From assembly GCA_027475525.1 (NCBI GenBank), contig JAMWFC010000028.1, forward strand, positions 980,831-1,044,830: DNA of 64,000 nt, written 5' to 3'. Made by a program: the position numbers and the translations under genes. The DNA comes from Macrolepiota albuminosa (Eukaryota; Basidiomycota; Agaricomycetes; Agaricales; Agaricaceae). Shown piece by piece: positions 34,418 to 46,307 of this stretch (its first letter is position 1; each line of letters opens with the position of its first letter). The notes under the pieces were generated by a model, which was not told the DNA's origin, did not search any database, and saw only the letters and a program-made list of their open reading frames with translations.

Positions 34418-34945
34418 GGCGATAAAGGATGATAGACCAAAGTATCTCAGGTTCAATTACTACAGAGTCGAGGACGAGCCATCTCCCACAACGGCTGCAT
34501 GGTCAGAGTCCGCTAAACCACTACCCACACCACCAGACTCTGAAGCAAACAACCACAATTCTCTGCAAACACTCGCAAGGTTACCAGAACTGTTCAAGAT
34601 TGTCACACCGTTAGACGTCGACTACTTTGAACAACTTTTGACGAACCACCCGAATAAGAAATTTGTCCAATCAGTTATCCGTAGCCTTTGCGAAGGTTTC
34701 TGGCCTTACGCAAACACGCACCCTGACACGTATCCCTCGATTTACGATATGTCCACCGACACACCAGAAAACCCTGCAGAGGCAGATTTCCTGCATGTCC
34801 AACGGGACATTGAGATTGAGAAGGGACGGTTTTCAAAGTCTTTTGGCAGGGACTTATTACCATCAATGACAAGCTCACCCATTTATGCTGTCCCGAAACC
34901 ACGGTCGTCTGAATTCAGATTAGTCACAGACCTTACTGCTGGCAA
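34389..34945 (+). pseudogene. RT of the DIRS-like element, N-terminal part, split by a Gypsy insertion
   Basis: Starts at ATG 34389 (MNARTLARIEA), overlapping Gag by 29 bp in another frame. Contains PIYAVPKPRSSEFRLVTDLTAG, the RT finger motif. The frame is cut at GGCAA (34941-34945) and continues at 57,498 with GKYSLNSMIPHS, restoring a normal DIRS-class RT. Confidence 0.85.
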
Positions 34946-35178
34946 TGTAGCGTAGTCCGCTATGTGGCGTTGGCGACATAGCTTTACTTACTGTATATTA
35001 GTACATATTATATTATATTTATTATAATATAATATTTATTTACATTCGTATATAATTAGTTACTCAGCTGCTTACAAAGCAGCTTATTTTGTTGTAAACT
35101 ACATTGTCAATAGACCGGTCTGGTCTGATTCAGTGTTGTGTGCACACTAAGCTCTCTCAAATTCGTAACTTCGTTACA
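34946..35178 (+). repeat. Left LTR of Gypsy element 1
   Basis: Starts TGTAGCGTAG and ends CGTTACA (TG...CA). An inverted AT-rich TTATATTATATTTATTATAA segment and a GCTGCTTACAAAGCAGC hairpin lie inside. It is followed by a T-rich run and TGAATCC instead of a tRNA-type TGG primer site. Confidence 0.93.
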
Positions 35179-35285
35179 TTTTTTTGAATCCGCCAGCTAG
35201 GATCTATTGCCTAGCATCCGACGTCAGTCGTTGAGTTCGTTGACAGAACTCTATCAGCTTCTCGAGCTTCTTGCACAGCCACACC

Positions 35286-38200
35286 ATGCAAATTTCAAAC
35301 AGGGGATCGATGAGTAATCCCATACCTGCAGCGCCCACTGACGGCGGGCGAAATGCCCACGACCTACGGGGAGACCCAGCAGACACCCAGGACGCGTCTG
35401 CGTCCAATGCGGGTCAGGTAAGACCCAAGGCTCGAGACCGAGGTCAGAGTGCCGACCTGGCCGGGAATGAGAGCGAGGCCCGGAGAGCTGAAAGCTCACA
35501 GCAGGACGGCCCGCAACGCCTCCAAGACAAGATGCCCGGGGGATTAACGCCCCCAGTTACGCAGTTGCCAGGAGGACCGCGACGGTCTAGCCGATTGGCT
35601 TCCAAAGGACCCCCGCAGGACGGCCGACAGTTAACCGGCGCCTATGGCGCCCCAGGAGACGCTGAGTCGTCAGTACGGACTGGGAGAACCCTCCCTGCGA
35701 ACCGGAGCAGTGGGACCAGGCGGTCCACAGCGGGTCCAATGCCTTCTAAAGTAGCGGAAGCCCGCTTAGAAGAGGTACCGGAGGAGGCTGCAAGGCCTGA
35801 AGGATACCGCGCGGAAGATCGATTTCCACGCACACCAGCAGTGGAGGAAGCTCAGGAGGTTGTAGAACTTCCAGAGGAGGTGATGGAGTCGTCAAGTGAC
35901 GACGACGTCGGAGCAGAGGAACAGCGGCTGAAAACCGCGTACACCGTGCGCTTGCGGGTGTTCTGGGACTTGCACCCAGAGGTGATGAAATACACCACCC
36001 AAGCGCGACTCGAGCGCTACGCGTCAGCCCATATAGTAGCACTTAGGCGACAAGGGCACGAAGTGCCCAATGTATTCAGTACGAAATATACTGATTTAAT
36101 GGTGAGAGTGCTCACTATGGAGCTGCAAATGTATGTGCAGCGTAAGGCCACACGACAATCGGGGGTCTCGACCCCCTGGAGCCACACGTCCGAAGAATGC
36201 TCGGCACGACGCAATCAAGACGTCGGAATCGAGCTAGTGGAGGCACTAGCACGGGCGCAAGAAGTGCCCGAAGTAAGACCGGTGAGTACTTTTTATACTC
36301 CAGCAGGACAAGGGTGGCGTGAGGAGCCCCCGCACATGCGTAACCATGACCGTAGGACAGATATGTCAGGTCCGGATGGGCACGATAGCACTGTGCTCAA
36401 AGTGGAAAGCGAGGCATCCGTGATGCCGCGCGTGCCCATGGCCGAAACGTTGAGCGACAGAGTTGCGTACCAACGTATGCGCAATGGCGACCTCAGGACT
36501 AAGGGACAGTCCCTTATAGACGATCAGGGCATCGTATTCGAGGGCACTAAGCCCATTGACGAGATGCGTCGTCAATTCGTCACGCAGGGTCAGGAGAATC
36601 AAGCTTCTCCAGGTCCAGGGTGGTGCAACGATCATGATCGAGGAGACTTCCTCGATCGAGATGGCGCCACGAGACGTGATGTCCCTGGTAACGGCCAGGA
36701 TGACGGCCCTAGGTCGATTCCTCGAGACGAGGGCAATTATGCCCACAGTCGAGGAGGCTCGGGACGTCCCCCGCAAGGTGGACGGGGAAAGTCACTTCCC
36801 CATGCCGCTGACTTGGCGACTAGATCCCCGGGTCAGCGGGAAGCCATCCGAATGCATTGTGAGGCCATGCACGATCGCCTGCATCGAGTAGTCAATGATG
36901 CCCTGGGCGTAACCTTACGGTTACCAGATGGAGTGAAGCTGCGTAAAGCAGACAGTAGGCACATTCGCGCCTATACAGGCGCGTCCAAGTTCAGCGACCT
37001 GGAAGATTGGGCGATGGACGTATGCACCCATCTTGCCATGTGCTTATACGGAGGTGACCGTATGGAACGAGAACGAATTTTCGTTCTGCCTGAGTTCTTG
37101 GCCGGAGAGGCCATGGGTTGGTTTCGACAGGCAGTACTGCACGTCAATCGTGTCCAATATGACTGGACGTTTAAAGGAGTCCTTACAGGACTGTACGATC
37201 GATTCGTACACCCCTCAACGCTCCAGGATGCAAGGCGGGACTTCCAGTCCGCCAAGTATACCGAGAAGTTGGGAGTACAAGGGTTCTATGATACCCTTAA
37301 TGACCATGCCCAGAACATGGCAGTATACCCGGACGGGTATACAATGCTCGAAACGTTCTTGGATGGCATTCCAGCGGATATGCGCCGCTATTTGATACGT
37401 GAGGACGGCTTGTCCCCAGAAGTCAACGATGTGGAAGAATTCGTGGCATATGCCATCCGGTATGAGCAGTCTCTGAAGACTGCTAACCACTACGAACATC
37501 GGAGTGGACACAAAGGGGGATCCAGGTGACTACCGCCTGGTGGGACGCCCTCACGGGGTCAGCATGTGGGGACCTTCCTGGCCAAGAAGACCGATCTGGA
37601 TCGTGACCGCAACACGCGGTTTGTTGTACGCAAGACCCCTGTTGCGAACTGAGGGCGGAGCCGCCCACGCCCAGAGCGGGCGCTGGACAGAGAACGTCCT
37701 AAATCAAGGCCGGACTTCAAACCGGCCAACCCACCAGGTCAGTCGGGGACTTGTTTTGCGTGTGGCCAACCAGGCCACTACGCTACCAACTGCCCTGCGA
37801 AGCCAGGACCCCCGAGGAAGGGGTATACACCCCGCGCCCACCTTCGAGCTGCACATACTGCAGCCGCGAGTGGGAGTGACGGAGACGTATCTGCCGATTC
37901 TGAGGCGGAGAACCCCACAAACGACCAGGAGCCCCCAGAGGAGGCATCGGGTGCCGAGCCCGAGAGTGTGGTCGTGGAGGGGGAGGAGTACGTCACAGTC
38001 GACGTATATGACGACGTCTACGACAATGAGTATTACAGTCGCGACAGCGACTCTGAGTGCCTAGCGGCGATGACGGATTGGCCGTCCGCAAATGACCCCG
38101 AACGGAATAACGTGGTTCGGATGAAGAAGGTGACCCTTCGTTGTGCAGAGGGCACTTTGCAGCGCCCTACATTGAAGCGAGCAGACAAGGAGTGCCTGGT

Positions 38201-38297
38201 CTCGTATGTGGACGTAGACGGCCACAAGGCATGGACCCTATGGGACTCTGGGAGTACCACATTGGGCATAACGCCCCAGTTCGCCCATGTGCACGGA
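35286..38297 (+). pseudogene. Gag-protease of Gypsy element 1, 5' part
   Basis: Starts MQISNRGSMSNPI (or MSNPI at 35310). A disordered N-terminus, a conserved block (LRVFWDLHPEVMKY...RYASAHIVALRRQG), the retrotransposon-gag core (KFSDLEDWAMDVCTHL...RRYLIREDGLSPEVND), TGA at 37527 and 37650, then a CFACGQPGHYATNC zinc knuckle and the start of the protease (LWDSGSTTLGITPQF). The frame is cut at ACGGA by element 2 and continues at 49,552. Element 2 has sense codons at both TGA positions. Confidence 0.85.
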
Positions 38298-38565
38298 TGT
38301 AACATATTATACTTAGTTAATTAATTAATATACACTTATATTAATTAATTATTATTACTCTACATACATGCTGGCTGCCTTATATAAGGCAGCCAATTTT
38401 ACTGTCATACACTTATATTAATTAATTATTATTACTCTACATACATGCTGGCTGCCTTATATAAGGCAGCCAATTTTACTGTCATACTCGTAGTACTAGA
38501 ATCGAAGATCGATCTGGTTCTGTTGGTGTGACCGTAAGGCTATCCATATACTTGACTTTGTTTCA
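38298..38565 (+). repeat. Left LTR of Gypsy element 2
   Basis: Starts TGTAACATATTATAC and ends TTTGTTTCA. It contains a perfect 77-bp duplication absent from the right LTR; otherwise one difference seen (CCTTATATAAGG against CCTTATGTAAGG). Contains a GGCTGCCTTATATAAGGCAG palindrome. Confidence 0.92.
38331..38484 (+). repeat. Exact 77-bp tandem duplication (site 10)
   Basis: Two perfect adjacent copies starting TACACTTATATTAATT, within the left LTR of Gypsy element 2. The right LTR has one copy. Confidence 0.93.
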
Positions 38566-38715
38566 CTTTTTTGAACCTTTCGGGTTCAATTCTGATACTA
38601 CGGACAAAGACTACGGGTCTAGACTGATAGCCTAGACTGTGATTGCATCGAACAGTGTATCAACTTCTTTGACGCACGCTTCCAGGTAAAACGAGACGTA
38701 GCAACACTTGATTGG

Positions 38716-41700
38716 ATGGAGACCAATCAATCTACTGAACCGACACGCGATGGTGAGACCATCGACCAGTCGTTGGCATATCCTCAATCTGCGGTGACTG
38801 ACCCGGGTCGTCCCGGGTCAGAATATACAGAGGCCGAGCCTTCCCGGCAGCCTCAGGGAATGCCAGGAGGGACGCAATGGAGTGAAGTGCGGCCGACAGC
38901 TGCGCCAAGCGGTGCAGCGAGACCAGGGGCAAGTGTGGAAGACCTGGAACAGCAGTTCGGCAGGGATCATGAATCTTCCATGCAGACTGGCAGGTCAGGG
39001 CGGCAATCCCAGAGCAGGAGTAGTGCTCAGGGACCTATCGAAGGTCGCAGACCTTCGTCGTACTTTTTGGGGAAGATGCCGAGGCAAGAGGCGGGCAGTT
39101 GGAGAGTTCCAACTGAATCCACTCCCATGACGCAACGTCAGCAGGGATCCGGAGTGCCACAGGAAACGACAATGCCTGAGCAAAGGACGCCGGCAGTACA
39201 CTGGGAAGACGAAACATCCGATGACGAAGAGAGTGGACGGAGTGAGTCCACCCTGCAGGTTCAGTGTGCTATGTTATGGAAGAGATATCCTAGCATTACA
39301 AAGGATACCACGCGTGCTCGACTAGGACTGTATGTACTGAAACACATACGGTTGATACAGGCTAGAGGTGAAAATGTACCTCAATTGAATACTGTTGAAT
39401 ATATTACATTGTACGTTCAGATTCTTGAGCTGGAAGCCCAAGCATATATGTATCGCAAGGCAAATCGAGGATCAGCTGCCTCGACTCCAGAGGGGGCAAA
39501 CTTGATTCCGAATATACCCCCGGTGGCAAAACCAGAGTTGTCTCCCCATCTGGAAGAGGCAATAAGCAATATATATGCGCCCCAGCAAGCGGGAGAGTCT
39601 GACGAGCAGTTTGCTGCCAGGTTCGCTGCAGCACAAAGACAGAATGTATTCAGAGGTCAACGAAGGAGACCTCTGTCGACGACGGAATCGGTGTCTACCA
39701 TACCTGTGGTAGATAGTAACCTACCCGAAGCGGTGGAGCCAAGACACCCTCCCACAAAACAGGAATCAGTGGAGAATGTTCCACTGATGAATCAAGTGCC
39801 GTTGGCTGATAAGTTCGCAGAAAGAGTAGCTTATCAGCGCATGAGAAACCAAGACCTGAAGCGCCAGGGACACTCCTGGATAGATGACCAGGGAATTGTC
39901 TTCGATGGGATAACTCCCATCGATGAGATGAGAAGGCAATATGTCCAACGGACACGACAGCCAGACACCAGGAGAGGAGAACCGCCCATGGCGGATCCGA
40001 GTCGAGCCCCTGGGAAGCAGGTGATAGAAGAGCTAGGGGGACAGGAGAGCCCTCTGCAGTGGAATGGTACCGAGAAAGTGCACTATACAGGTCACCGACC
40101 TGTACGAGCATTCTCTGTGGTACCTCCAGCGGAAGGTAGAAATAAGACGCCTGGAATAACTGAGGCAACAAAGGTGTATACTGAAAATATGCACCAGCGC
40201 CTCAGTAGTATAATCGACGATGCGGTAGGCGTAGCATTGCGCCTTCCCGAAGGTATCAAGCCGCGTAAGGCGGAATCGAAACACATTCTCCCGTACAGAG
40301 GGGAGTCCAAGTTCAGCGACTTGGAAAATTGGACGATGGATGTGTGCAACCATCTGGCAGCATGCCAGTATGGAGGGGATCGTCTGGATCGAGAACGTGT
40401 ATTCATCCTCCCGGAGTTCTTGGACGGACCAGCCAAAGCCTGGTTCCGTCACCATGTCTTGCACTACAATCGTGCACGACAGCAATGGACGTTTAAGGAT
40501 GTAATCCTTGAATTGTATAACCGGTTTGTTAGTGCATCCACCATGCAGGATGCTCGGGAGGCGTTCATTGCAACCTCCTACACTGAACGGTTAGGTGTTC
40601 AAGGTTTCTATGACACCTTGATAGACCACGCGCAAAATATGTCAATTTACCCAGATAACTGGGTAATGATTGATACCTTTCTGCGGGGGATACCTGATGC
40701 AATGAGAGAGTCTCTCATTTGTGATGACGGACTATCACCCGAAGTAAATACCGTCGAGGAATTCGTAGCGCATGCATTGCGCTACGAGCAAGCCCACAAA
40801 ATAGCGCGACACTTTGGGCTACATAGCTCAAAGGTTCGATCGGCGAACAAGGCCGAGCCTCGGAAGGTAGGTACCTTCTGGGCTCGTCGAAAGGAGATGG
40901 TGGGCAATACGAACCCGAGGCTTGTGGTAAGAGCAGCACCTCGGCAAGACCGACGCTTCCGGAGCGACCGGCCGGGGGACCGTAGGGATGCACCGGCACA
41001 GGATGCTCAGAGAGGTCCGCGCCGAGAGGGTGTTCGACCGCATCAGGCTGCTGGTGAGGCTAAATTACCGACACCGACTGGGCCACCGAAGTATGAAGCA
41101 GCTCGCCCTTTCGTGGCGAGTAAGTGCTTCAAATGTGGCCAGCCTGGGCATTTTGCGAATGCATGCCCAGTGGGTGGTGGAAGGCCTATGGGTAAGCCAC
41201 GTGCCTATGTGCGGGCGGCCCACACTGCTATCCCGGATGCTGAAGGGATAGACTCCGGGAATGAACCTGATGTGGAAGACGATGAGGTGGAGAACCTCAT
41301 ACATGATGCACCAGAGGACGAAAACGCCTCTGTGGTGGAGGAGTTGTCGGATGATGAATACGTGGAAGTTGACGTATACGACAACGATTATTACGCCCGG
41401 GAGTCAGACTCAGAGTTCATGGGAGCTCTGACGGACTACCCGGCCAGCGCATTAGACCGGCCAGTTGGAGCAGCCAATGTGAAGGTGTATAAGGTACACC
41501 TTCGCAAGGCTCCAGAAAAGCTGGTGAGACCGGTGTTGAAGCGCGAGGACAAGGAGTGCCTGGCGTCGTACGTTGAGGTGAATGGCCACAAGGCATGGAC
41601 ATTGTGGGATTCAGGTAGTACGACTACTGGGGTGACACCCCAGTTTTGCCAAGTGCACGATATTTCTGTCAGTGAGTTGAAGGAGCCACTACTCCTTCAA

Positions 41701-41991
41701 TTGGGTACTGTGGGCAGCCGAGCTGCGGTACAGTTTGGTACGCAGGCGAGTATCGCCTGTGCGAAGTCGAGGACGAAAGAGTACCTTGACGTGGCGAACT
41801 TTGACCGGTACGACATGATTATCGGCACGCCGTATATGAGGAAGCACAACGTGATGCTGAACTTCAGGAAGAATGAGATAGTGGTAGACGGTACCACCAT
41901 TCCTGCAGTGCGAGTGACCGTGGATAATGGCGATGGACGACTCCATCGACACCGCGCCACGGAGAAGAAGGTGCTAGTCAGGCGACACTGA
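38716..41991 (+). CDS. Gag-protease polyprotein of Gypsy element 2
   Basis: 1,091 residues from METNQSTEPT. A disordered acidic/Gln-rich N-terminus (1-170), a helical block (TTRARLGLYVLKHIR), the gag core at about 530-700 (KFSDLENWTMDVCNH...SPEVNTVEEFVAHALR), a basic linker, the zinc knuckle CFKCGQPGHFANAC at about 804, an acidic region, and the aspartic protease at about 960-1060 (LWDSGSTTTG active-site loop, MIIGTPYM flap partner). It ends TGA CTA at 41989-41994; the same frame continues into homologous Pol sequence, so this UGA is probably read through at times. It supplies capsid, nucleocapsid and protease. Confidence 0.9.
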   Translation: METNQSTEPTRDGETIDQSLAYPQSAVTDPGRPGSEYTEAEPSRQPQGMPGGTQWSEVRPTAAPSGAARPGASVEDLEQQFGRDHESSMQTGRSGRQSQSRSSAQGPIEGRRPSSYFLGKMPRQEAGSWRVPTESTPMTQRQQGSGVPQETTMPEQRTPAVHWEDETSDDEESGRSESTLQVQCAMLWKRYPSITKDTTRARLGLYVLKHIRLIQARGENVPQLNTVEYITLYVQILELEAQAYMYRKANRGSAASTPEGANLIPNIPPVAKPELSPHLEEAISNIYAPQQAGESDEQFAARFAAAQRQNVFRGQRRRPLSTTESVSTIPVVDSNLPEAVEPRHPPTKQESVENVPLMNQVPLADKFAERVAYQRMRNQDLKRQGHSWIDDQGIVFDGITPIDEMRRQYVQRTRQPDTRRGEPPMADPSRAPGKQVIEELGGQESPLQWNGTEKVHYTGHRPVRAFSVVPPAEGRNKTPGITEATKVYTENMHQRLSSIIDDAVGVALRLPEGIKPRKAESKHILPYRGESKFSDLENWTMDVCNHLAACQYGGDRLDRERVFILPEFLDGPAKAWFRHHVLHYNRARQQWTFKDVILELYNRFVSASTMQDAREAFIATSYTERLGVQGFYDTLIDHAQNMSIYPDNWVMIDTFLRGIPDAMRESLICDDGLSPEVNTVEEFVAHALRYEQAHKIARHFGLHSSKVRSANKAEPRKVGTFWARRKEMVGNTNPRLVVRAAPRQDRRFRSDRPGDRRDAPAQDAQRGPRREGVRPHQAAGEAKLPTPTGPPKYEAARPFVASKCFKCGQPGHFANACPVGGGRPMGKPRAYVRAAHTAIPDAEGIDSGNEPDVEDDEVENLIHDAPEDENASVVEELSDDEYVEVDVYDNDYYARESDSEFMGALTDYPASALDRPVGAANVKVYKVHLRKAPEKLVRPVLKREDKECLASYVEVNGHKAWTLWDSGSTTTGVTPQFCQVHDISVSELKEPLLLQLGTVGSRAAVQFGTQASIACAKSRTKEYLDVANFDRYDMIIGTPYMRKHNVMLNFRKNEIVVDGTTIPAVRVTVDNGDGRLHRHRATEKKVLVRRH

Positions 41992-44900
41992 CTAGACGGA
42001 GGCAAGAAATCGCCTACGGTTGAGGACGGAGAGGATGAGGAGCAAGCTCGTGTGAGCTTGCCCATGGATGCTCCAGCAGTGTTGATGCTGGAAAGCGAAG
42101 CTGTAGAGTACGAACGTACTCTGAAGAGGGGGGAGAGCCCCGAGGTGAAGGAAATGTGTTGATGCTGGAAAGCGAAGCTGTAGAGTACGAACGTACTCTG
42201 AAGAGGGGGGAGAGCCCCGAGGTGAAGGAAATGAGTGCGAAAAGCAGAGTGAGCCTGAGGACAAGTGGCCTCAGCATGCGGCAAGCACAGAGTGCCAGCC
42301 GACGTCGTCGCGAGTGAAGGTCGAGGACTTGATAACGGATGACGACGACCGAGGACTGATGGAGGATGAGGCGTCCTCCACACATACCAATCGGTCAATT
42401 TGGGATCGACCAGTACCTCATCCCACATTTGAATGGGCGTTTGATCCACGAATGCCTGCTGAGTGGAATGAGTTAGTGGCGTCGATGTATGCGTGGAATG
42501 GACCACGATGGACGGCGAAGGAGGAGTCGTATCGTCAGGCTAGTGACGACTAGTGGCGTCGATGTATGCGTGGAATGGACCACGATGGACGGCGAAGGAG
42601 GAGTCGTATCGTCAGGCTAGTGACGACAGATATCGCCGCCGAGTGAGGTGTTCTTCGACGGACTGTCTGTGACGTCGCGAAGAAGCAAGAAGGAAGTTCC
42701 TGTGCGACTGCACACGCCGGATGACAGTGAGATGAGGATAACTGCCCTCAGAGAAAAGTATGGCCGCCCAGCCGTACAAGCAAAGCTGTCCGGGCGTCCA
42801 CGCAAGGATGTGGACCGGAAAGGCAAAGGTAAAACCAGTGGTTTTACGAAGGAGGACATTCCGGACCTACGATTGCAGTGGCAGCAGGAATTTGGGGATA
42901 TCCTGAACGGAACCAAGGAGGAATTACCTCCTTGGCGTGAGGTCAACCATGAAATCAACCTTATTGATGAGAATAAGGTGTATAAATATCATTTGCCTCG
43001 ATGTCCAATGGCGCTGCAGCAGCAGCTCCGGGACAAGACCAATCGGTACCTGAGAGCCCACTGGTGGGAGGCCCAACCAGCCTCCCAAGCTGCACCGCTA
43101 TTGTGCATTCCGAAGAAAGATGGTACATTGAGGACAGCGTTGGATGCACGCCAACGCAATGACAACACCGTAAAGGACGTGACGCCACTTCCGGATCAGG
43201 AGGTGATTCGAGAAGACGTGGCAAGAGCAAAGTTCAGGTCGAAGATTGACCTGACAGATGCGTATGAGCAAGTGAGAATTCGCTTGTCTGATATTCCAAA
43301 GACGGTGTTCTCGTCAATCACGGGAACATATGTGAGCAACATTATGCAGATAGGAGATTGCAATGCCCCTGCAACCTTTCAGAGGTTGATGACCTCCATC
43401 TTCCGGGATGTTATCGGGAGGTTCGTCCATATATATTTGGACGACATATTCATATACTCCGATTCAATTGAAGAACACGAAGAGCATCTTCGTGTCATTT
43501 TCGAGCGATTGAGGTCTAACTTGCTATACCTCAAGTGGAAGAAATGCGAACTATATGCCGAGACAGTGGATTGCCTCGGACACAAGATTGATAGTCAGGG
43601 TATTCACCCTGACCAGGACAAAATCGATCGCATACGCGAATGGCGTGTGCCTCGTAACTATAATGATGTGCAAAGATTCGTGGGACTAGTGAACTATATC
43701 GGCAATTGTCTGCCGGATATAACAGCATATACTGGACCGTTGATGTCAATTACTCAGAACGGAGCCCCATTTATATGGAGACCTATACATCAACGATGCT
43801 TTGAGATGATCAAGAGGATCTGCTCAAAGACACCAGTCATTCGCCCCATAGATCCCCGACGTGATGAGCCGATTTGGCTCATCTGTGATGCCTCAAAGAC
43901 CGGAGTAGGTGCAATGTATGGCCAGGGAAGCTCATGGCAGAATTGTCGGCCTGCAGGGTTCATGTCGAGGAAGTTTACCTCGGCCCAACAGAATTATGCG
44001 GTCCACGAGCTTGAAACGCTGGCGATACTTGAGGCACTCCTTAAGTGGGAAGATAAATTGATGGGATATAAGATCCACATCATTACCGACCATAAAGCAC
44101 TTGAGTTCTTCAAGACTCAAGCAACGTTGTCCCCCCGGCAGCGCCGGTGGATTGACTATATGTCTCGCTACAACTTTGACATCACATATGTCAAAGGCGA
44201 ACTGAACAAGGTGGCGGACTGTCTCTCGAGGTATTTCGAGAGCGATAGAGCAGGAGAACACCATGATACGCATGAATATGTCGATGCGGATATTCGTATT
44301 GATCCTCAGGGCGATGATCTGCCGTATCATCGCTACAAAGAGGTGAAAGAGCATGTGGTCGAGCTTCGGGCTATGCAAGCTACCGAACTGCGACGCAGTC
44401 GACGACTGCAAGAGCGGCAAGAGGGCCGCGACATAGAGGCTGAGCAACTAGAGCAGGCTCAGCAAAAAGAGGCGACACAGCCACACCACAGTGAGACTGG
44501 AAGCAGTCGTGGACCGGATAGCCACGACATGACGCTCGCTGACGCGTTATCGCCTACAGGAGAGTATCGTAACCTTCCTGTCCCTCAAACCGATGAGTAC
44601 CTCCAGAAGGTGATGAGGGGCTATAGACGCGATGCGTTCTACACGGAAATCCGGCAGAACGCAGACGCCCATCCACGCTTCAGCGTGGATGAGAAAGGAC
44701 TAGTCCGGATAACGAATGTTCGAGGACACGACGTGGTGTGCTTACCACGCGACCGAGCACTGCTCACTAAGGTTGTCACCCAAGCTCATGAGGTTGTTGG
44801 TCACTTTGGAACCAACAAAACACTAGAATACCTGAGGCAGTGGTACTGGTGGCCTCAGATGCAGAAAGAAGTGATGCAGTTCTGCCAGACCTGCGAGGCC

Positions 44901-46079
44901 TGCCAGCGGTCGAAGACCAGCAATAGGAAGCCAGCAGGGAAGTTGCATTCCCTGCCCATCCCGACGAAGCCGTGGGACTCCATTGGAATGGACTTTGTCG
45001 GTCCATTCCCCGAATCCAAAGGGTATAACTACCTTTGGGTGGTCATCTGCCGAATGACTAGTATGGTGCACTTGATACCAGTGCACACAACCATTACGGC
45101 GTCCGCGTTATCATGGATATACCTAAAGGAGATTGTAAGGCTACATGGCCTTCCAAGCTCGATTGTGAGCGATCGAGACACCAAGTTTACATCTCACTGG
45201 TGGCGAGAACTTCACAAGCTCCTGGGAGCTAAATTGCTCATGTCTACTTCGTTCCATCCGCAGACGGATGGACAGACAGAGCGCGCGAATAGAAGTATTG
45301 CCCAGATATTTCGTACGGTGGTCCGACCGGACCAACGTGACTGGGTGGATAGAATACCGCTGACTGAGTTCGCGATCAACGCAAGTGTGTCTGAGACCAC
45401 AAAATATGCGCCGTTCGAGCTCAACGGAGGGTACATGCCATCCATGCTGCGCGAACTAAAAGCGGACGGAGTCGTGCACAAAGGGGTAAAGGACTTTGCA
45501 CAGCAAGCATTGGCGAATTTAGCCAATGCACACGACGCTATCATTGCCGCACGTGTCATACAGGCACGACATGCGAATGATAGGCGGAGTGAGGAACCAG
45601 AACTAACGCCGGGGACGTTAGTGTACTTGTCGACGGAAAACTTGAATCTTCCGAAAGGAAGAGCGAGAAAGCTGTGTCCAAAGTTTATTGGACCATATAG
45701 AGTCTTGGTCGCTGAACCAAGCACGTCGAACTATGTTCTGGAGCTGCCTGCAGCTCTACAAGCACGTCGGATTGTGCCTAAGTTTCACGTATCGTTACTT
45801 AGGCGATATAATGCAAACGATGATGCTATGTTCCCTAATCGGGTGACGCCCGAGCCATATGATTTCGGTGCCAGTGACGAACAAGAATGGTTCGTCGAGG
45901 ACATACTGGGCCATCGGTGGCAGGAAGGAGCGCACCTCGAATTCGAGGTGCGATGGAGTGCAGGTGATACGACATGGGAGTCGTACCACACATGTGCCAA
46001 GTTGGCAGCGCTGGATCGGTACTTAGAGCTGCAGGGTGTGAAGCGCCCAAATCAGCTTGCTAAGCGCTCACGTGCTTAG
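41992..46079 (+). CDS. Pol of Gypsy element 2: RT, RNase H, integrase, chromodomain
   Basis: The N-terminal segment after the UGA (SPTVEDGEDEEQ) leads into a divergent linker disturbed by two 77-bp duplications (42081, 42474) and two frame offsets. From 42648 the frame is open to TAG 46077-46079. Landmarks: RT with FRSKIDLTDAYEQVRI and YLDDIFIYSD (near 43,435); RNase H with LICDASKTGVGAMYGQ and ITDHKALEFFK; integrase HHCC (H...HFG...CQTCEACQ) and DDE catalytic residues in GMDFVGPF, VSDRDTKF and DGQTERANRS; a C-terminal chromodomain (EWFVEDILGHRW...FEVRW...TWES) that would guide integration to marked chromatin. Confidence 0.9.
42081..42234 (+). repeat. Exact 77-bp tandem duplication (site 11)
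   Basis: Two perfect adjacent copies starting GTTGATGCTGGAAAGC, at the N-terminus of Pol of element 2. It creates a false stop and frame change. Confidence 0.93.
42474..42627 (+). repeat. Exact 77-bp tandem duplication (site 12)
   Basis: Two perfect adjacent copies starting TAGTGGCGTCGATG, also in the Pol N-terminal linker of element 2. Confidence 0.93.
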
Positions 46080-46229
46080 ATTGATGGCAGTGATAAGATG
46101 CCGGATCAATCGGATTTCGGATCAACTGAGTATCTGATCCGGACCGGATCACGATTGTTCCGGATGGATAAGATAGAGATTGATCTATCTGATGAGATAG
46201 CGCGGAATTTGATGCGGAGTTGGCGTCGG

Positions 46230-46307
46230 ATCAGGTTATGTAACCTGATGATGGGGGATTTAGTGTGTTTTTTCCCACCGACACGTCGACATTTTTTTTT
46301 TATTACC
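46230..46307 (+). promoter_or_regulatory. Pyrimidine-rich leader upstream of ORF3 (element 2)
   Basis: A TTTTTTCCCACC stretch and CATTTTTTTTTTATTACC directly before ATG 46308. Element 1 has a matching pyrimidine-rich leader (about 53,928-53,958) before its ORF3. Pyrimidine tracts just upstream of start codons are typical of fungal transcription starts, so ORF3 may have its own transcript. Confidence 0.4.
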
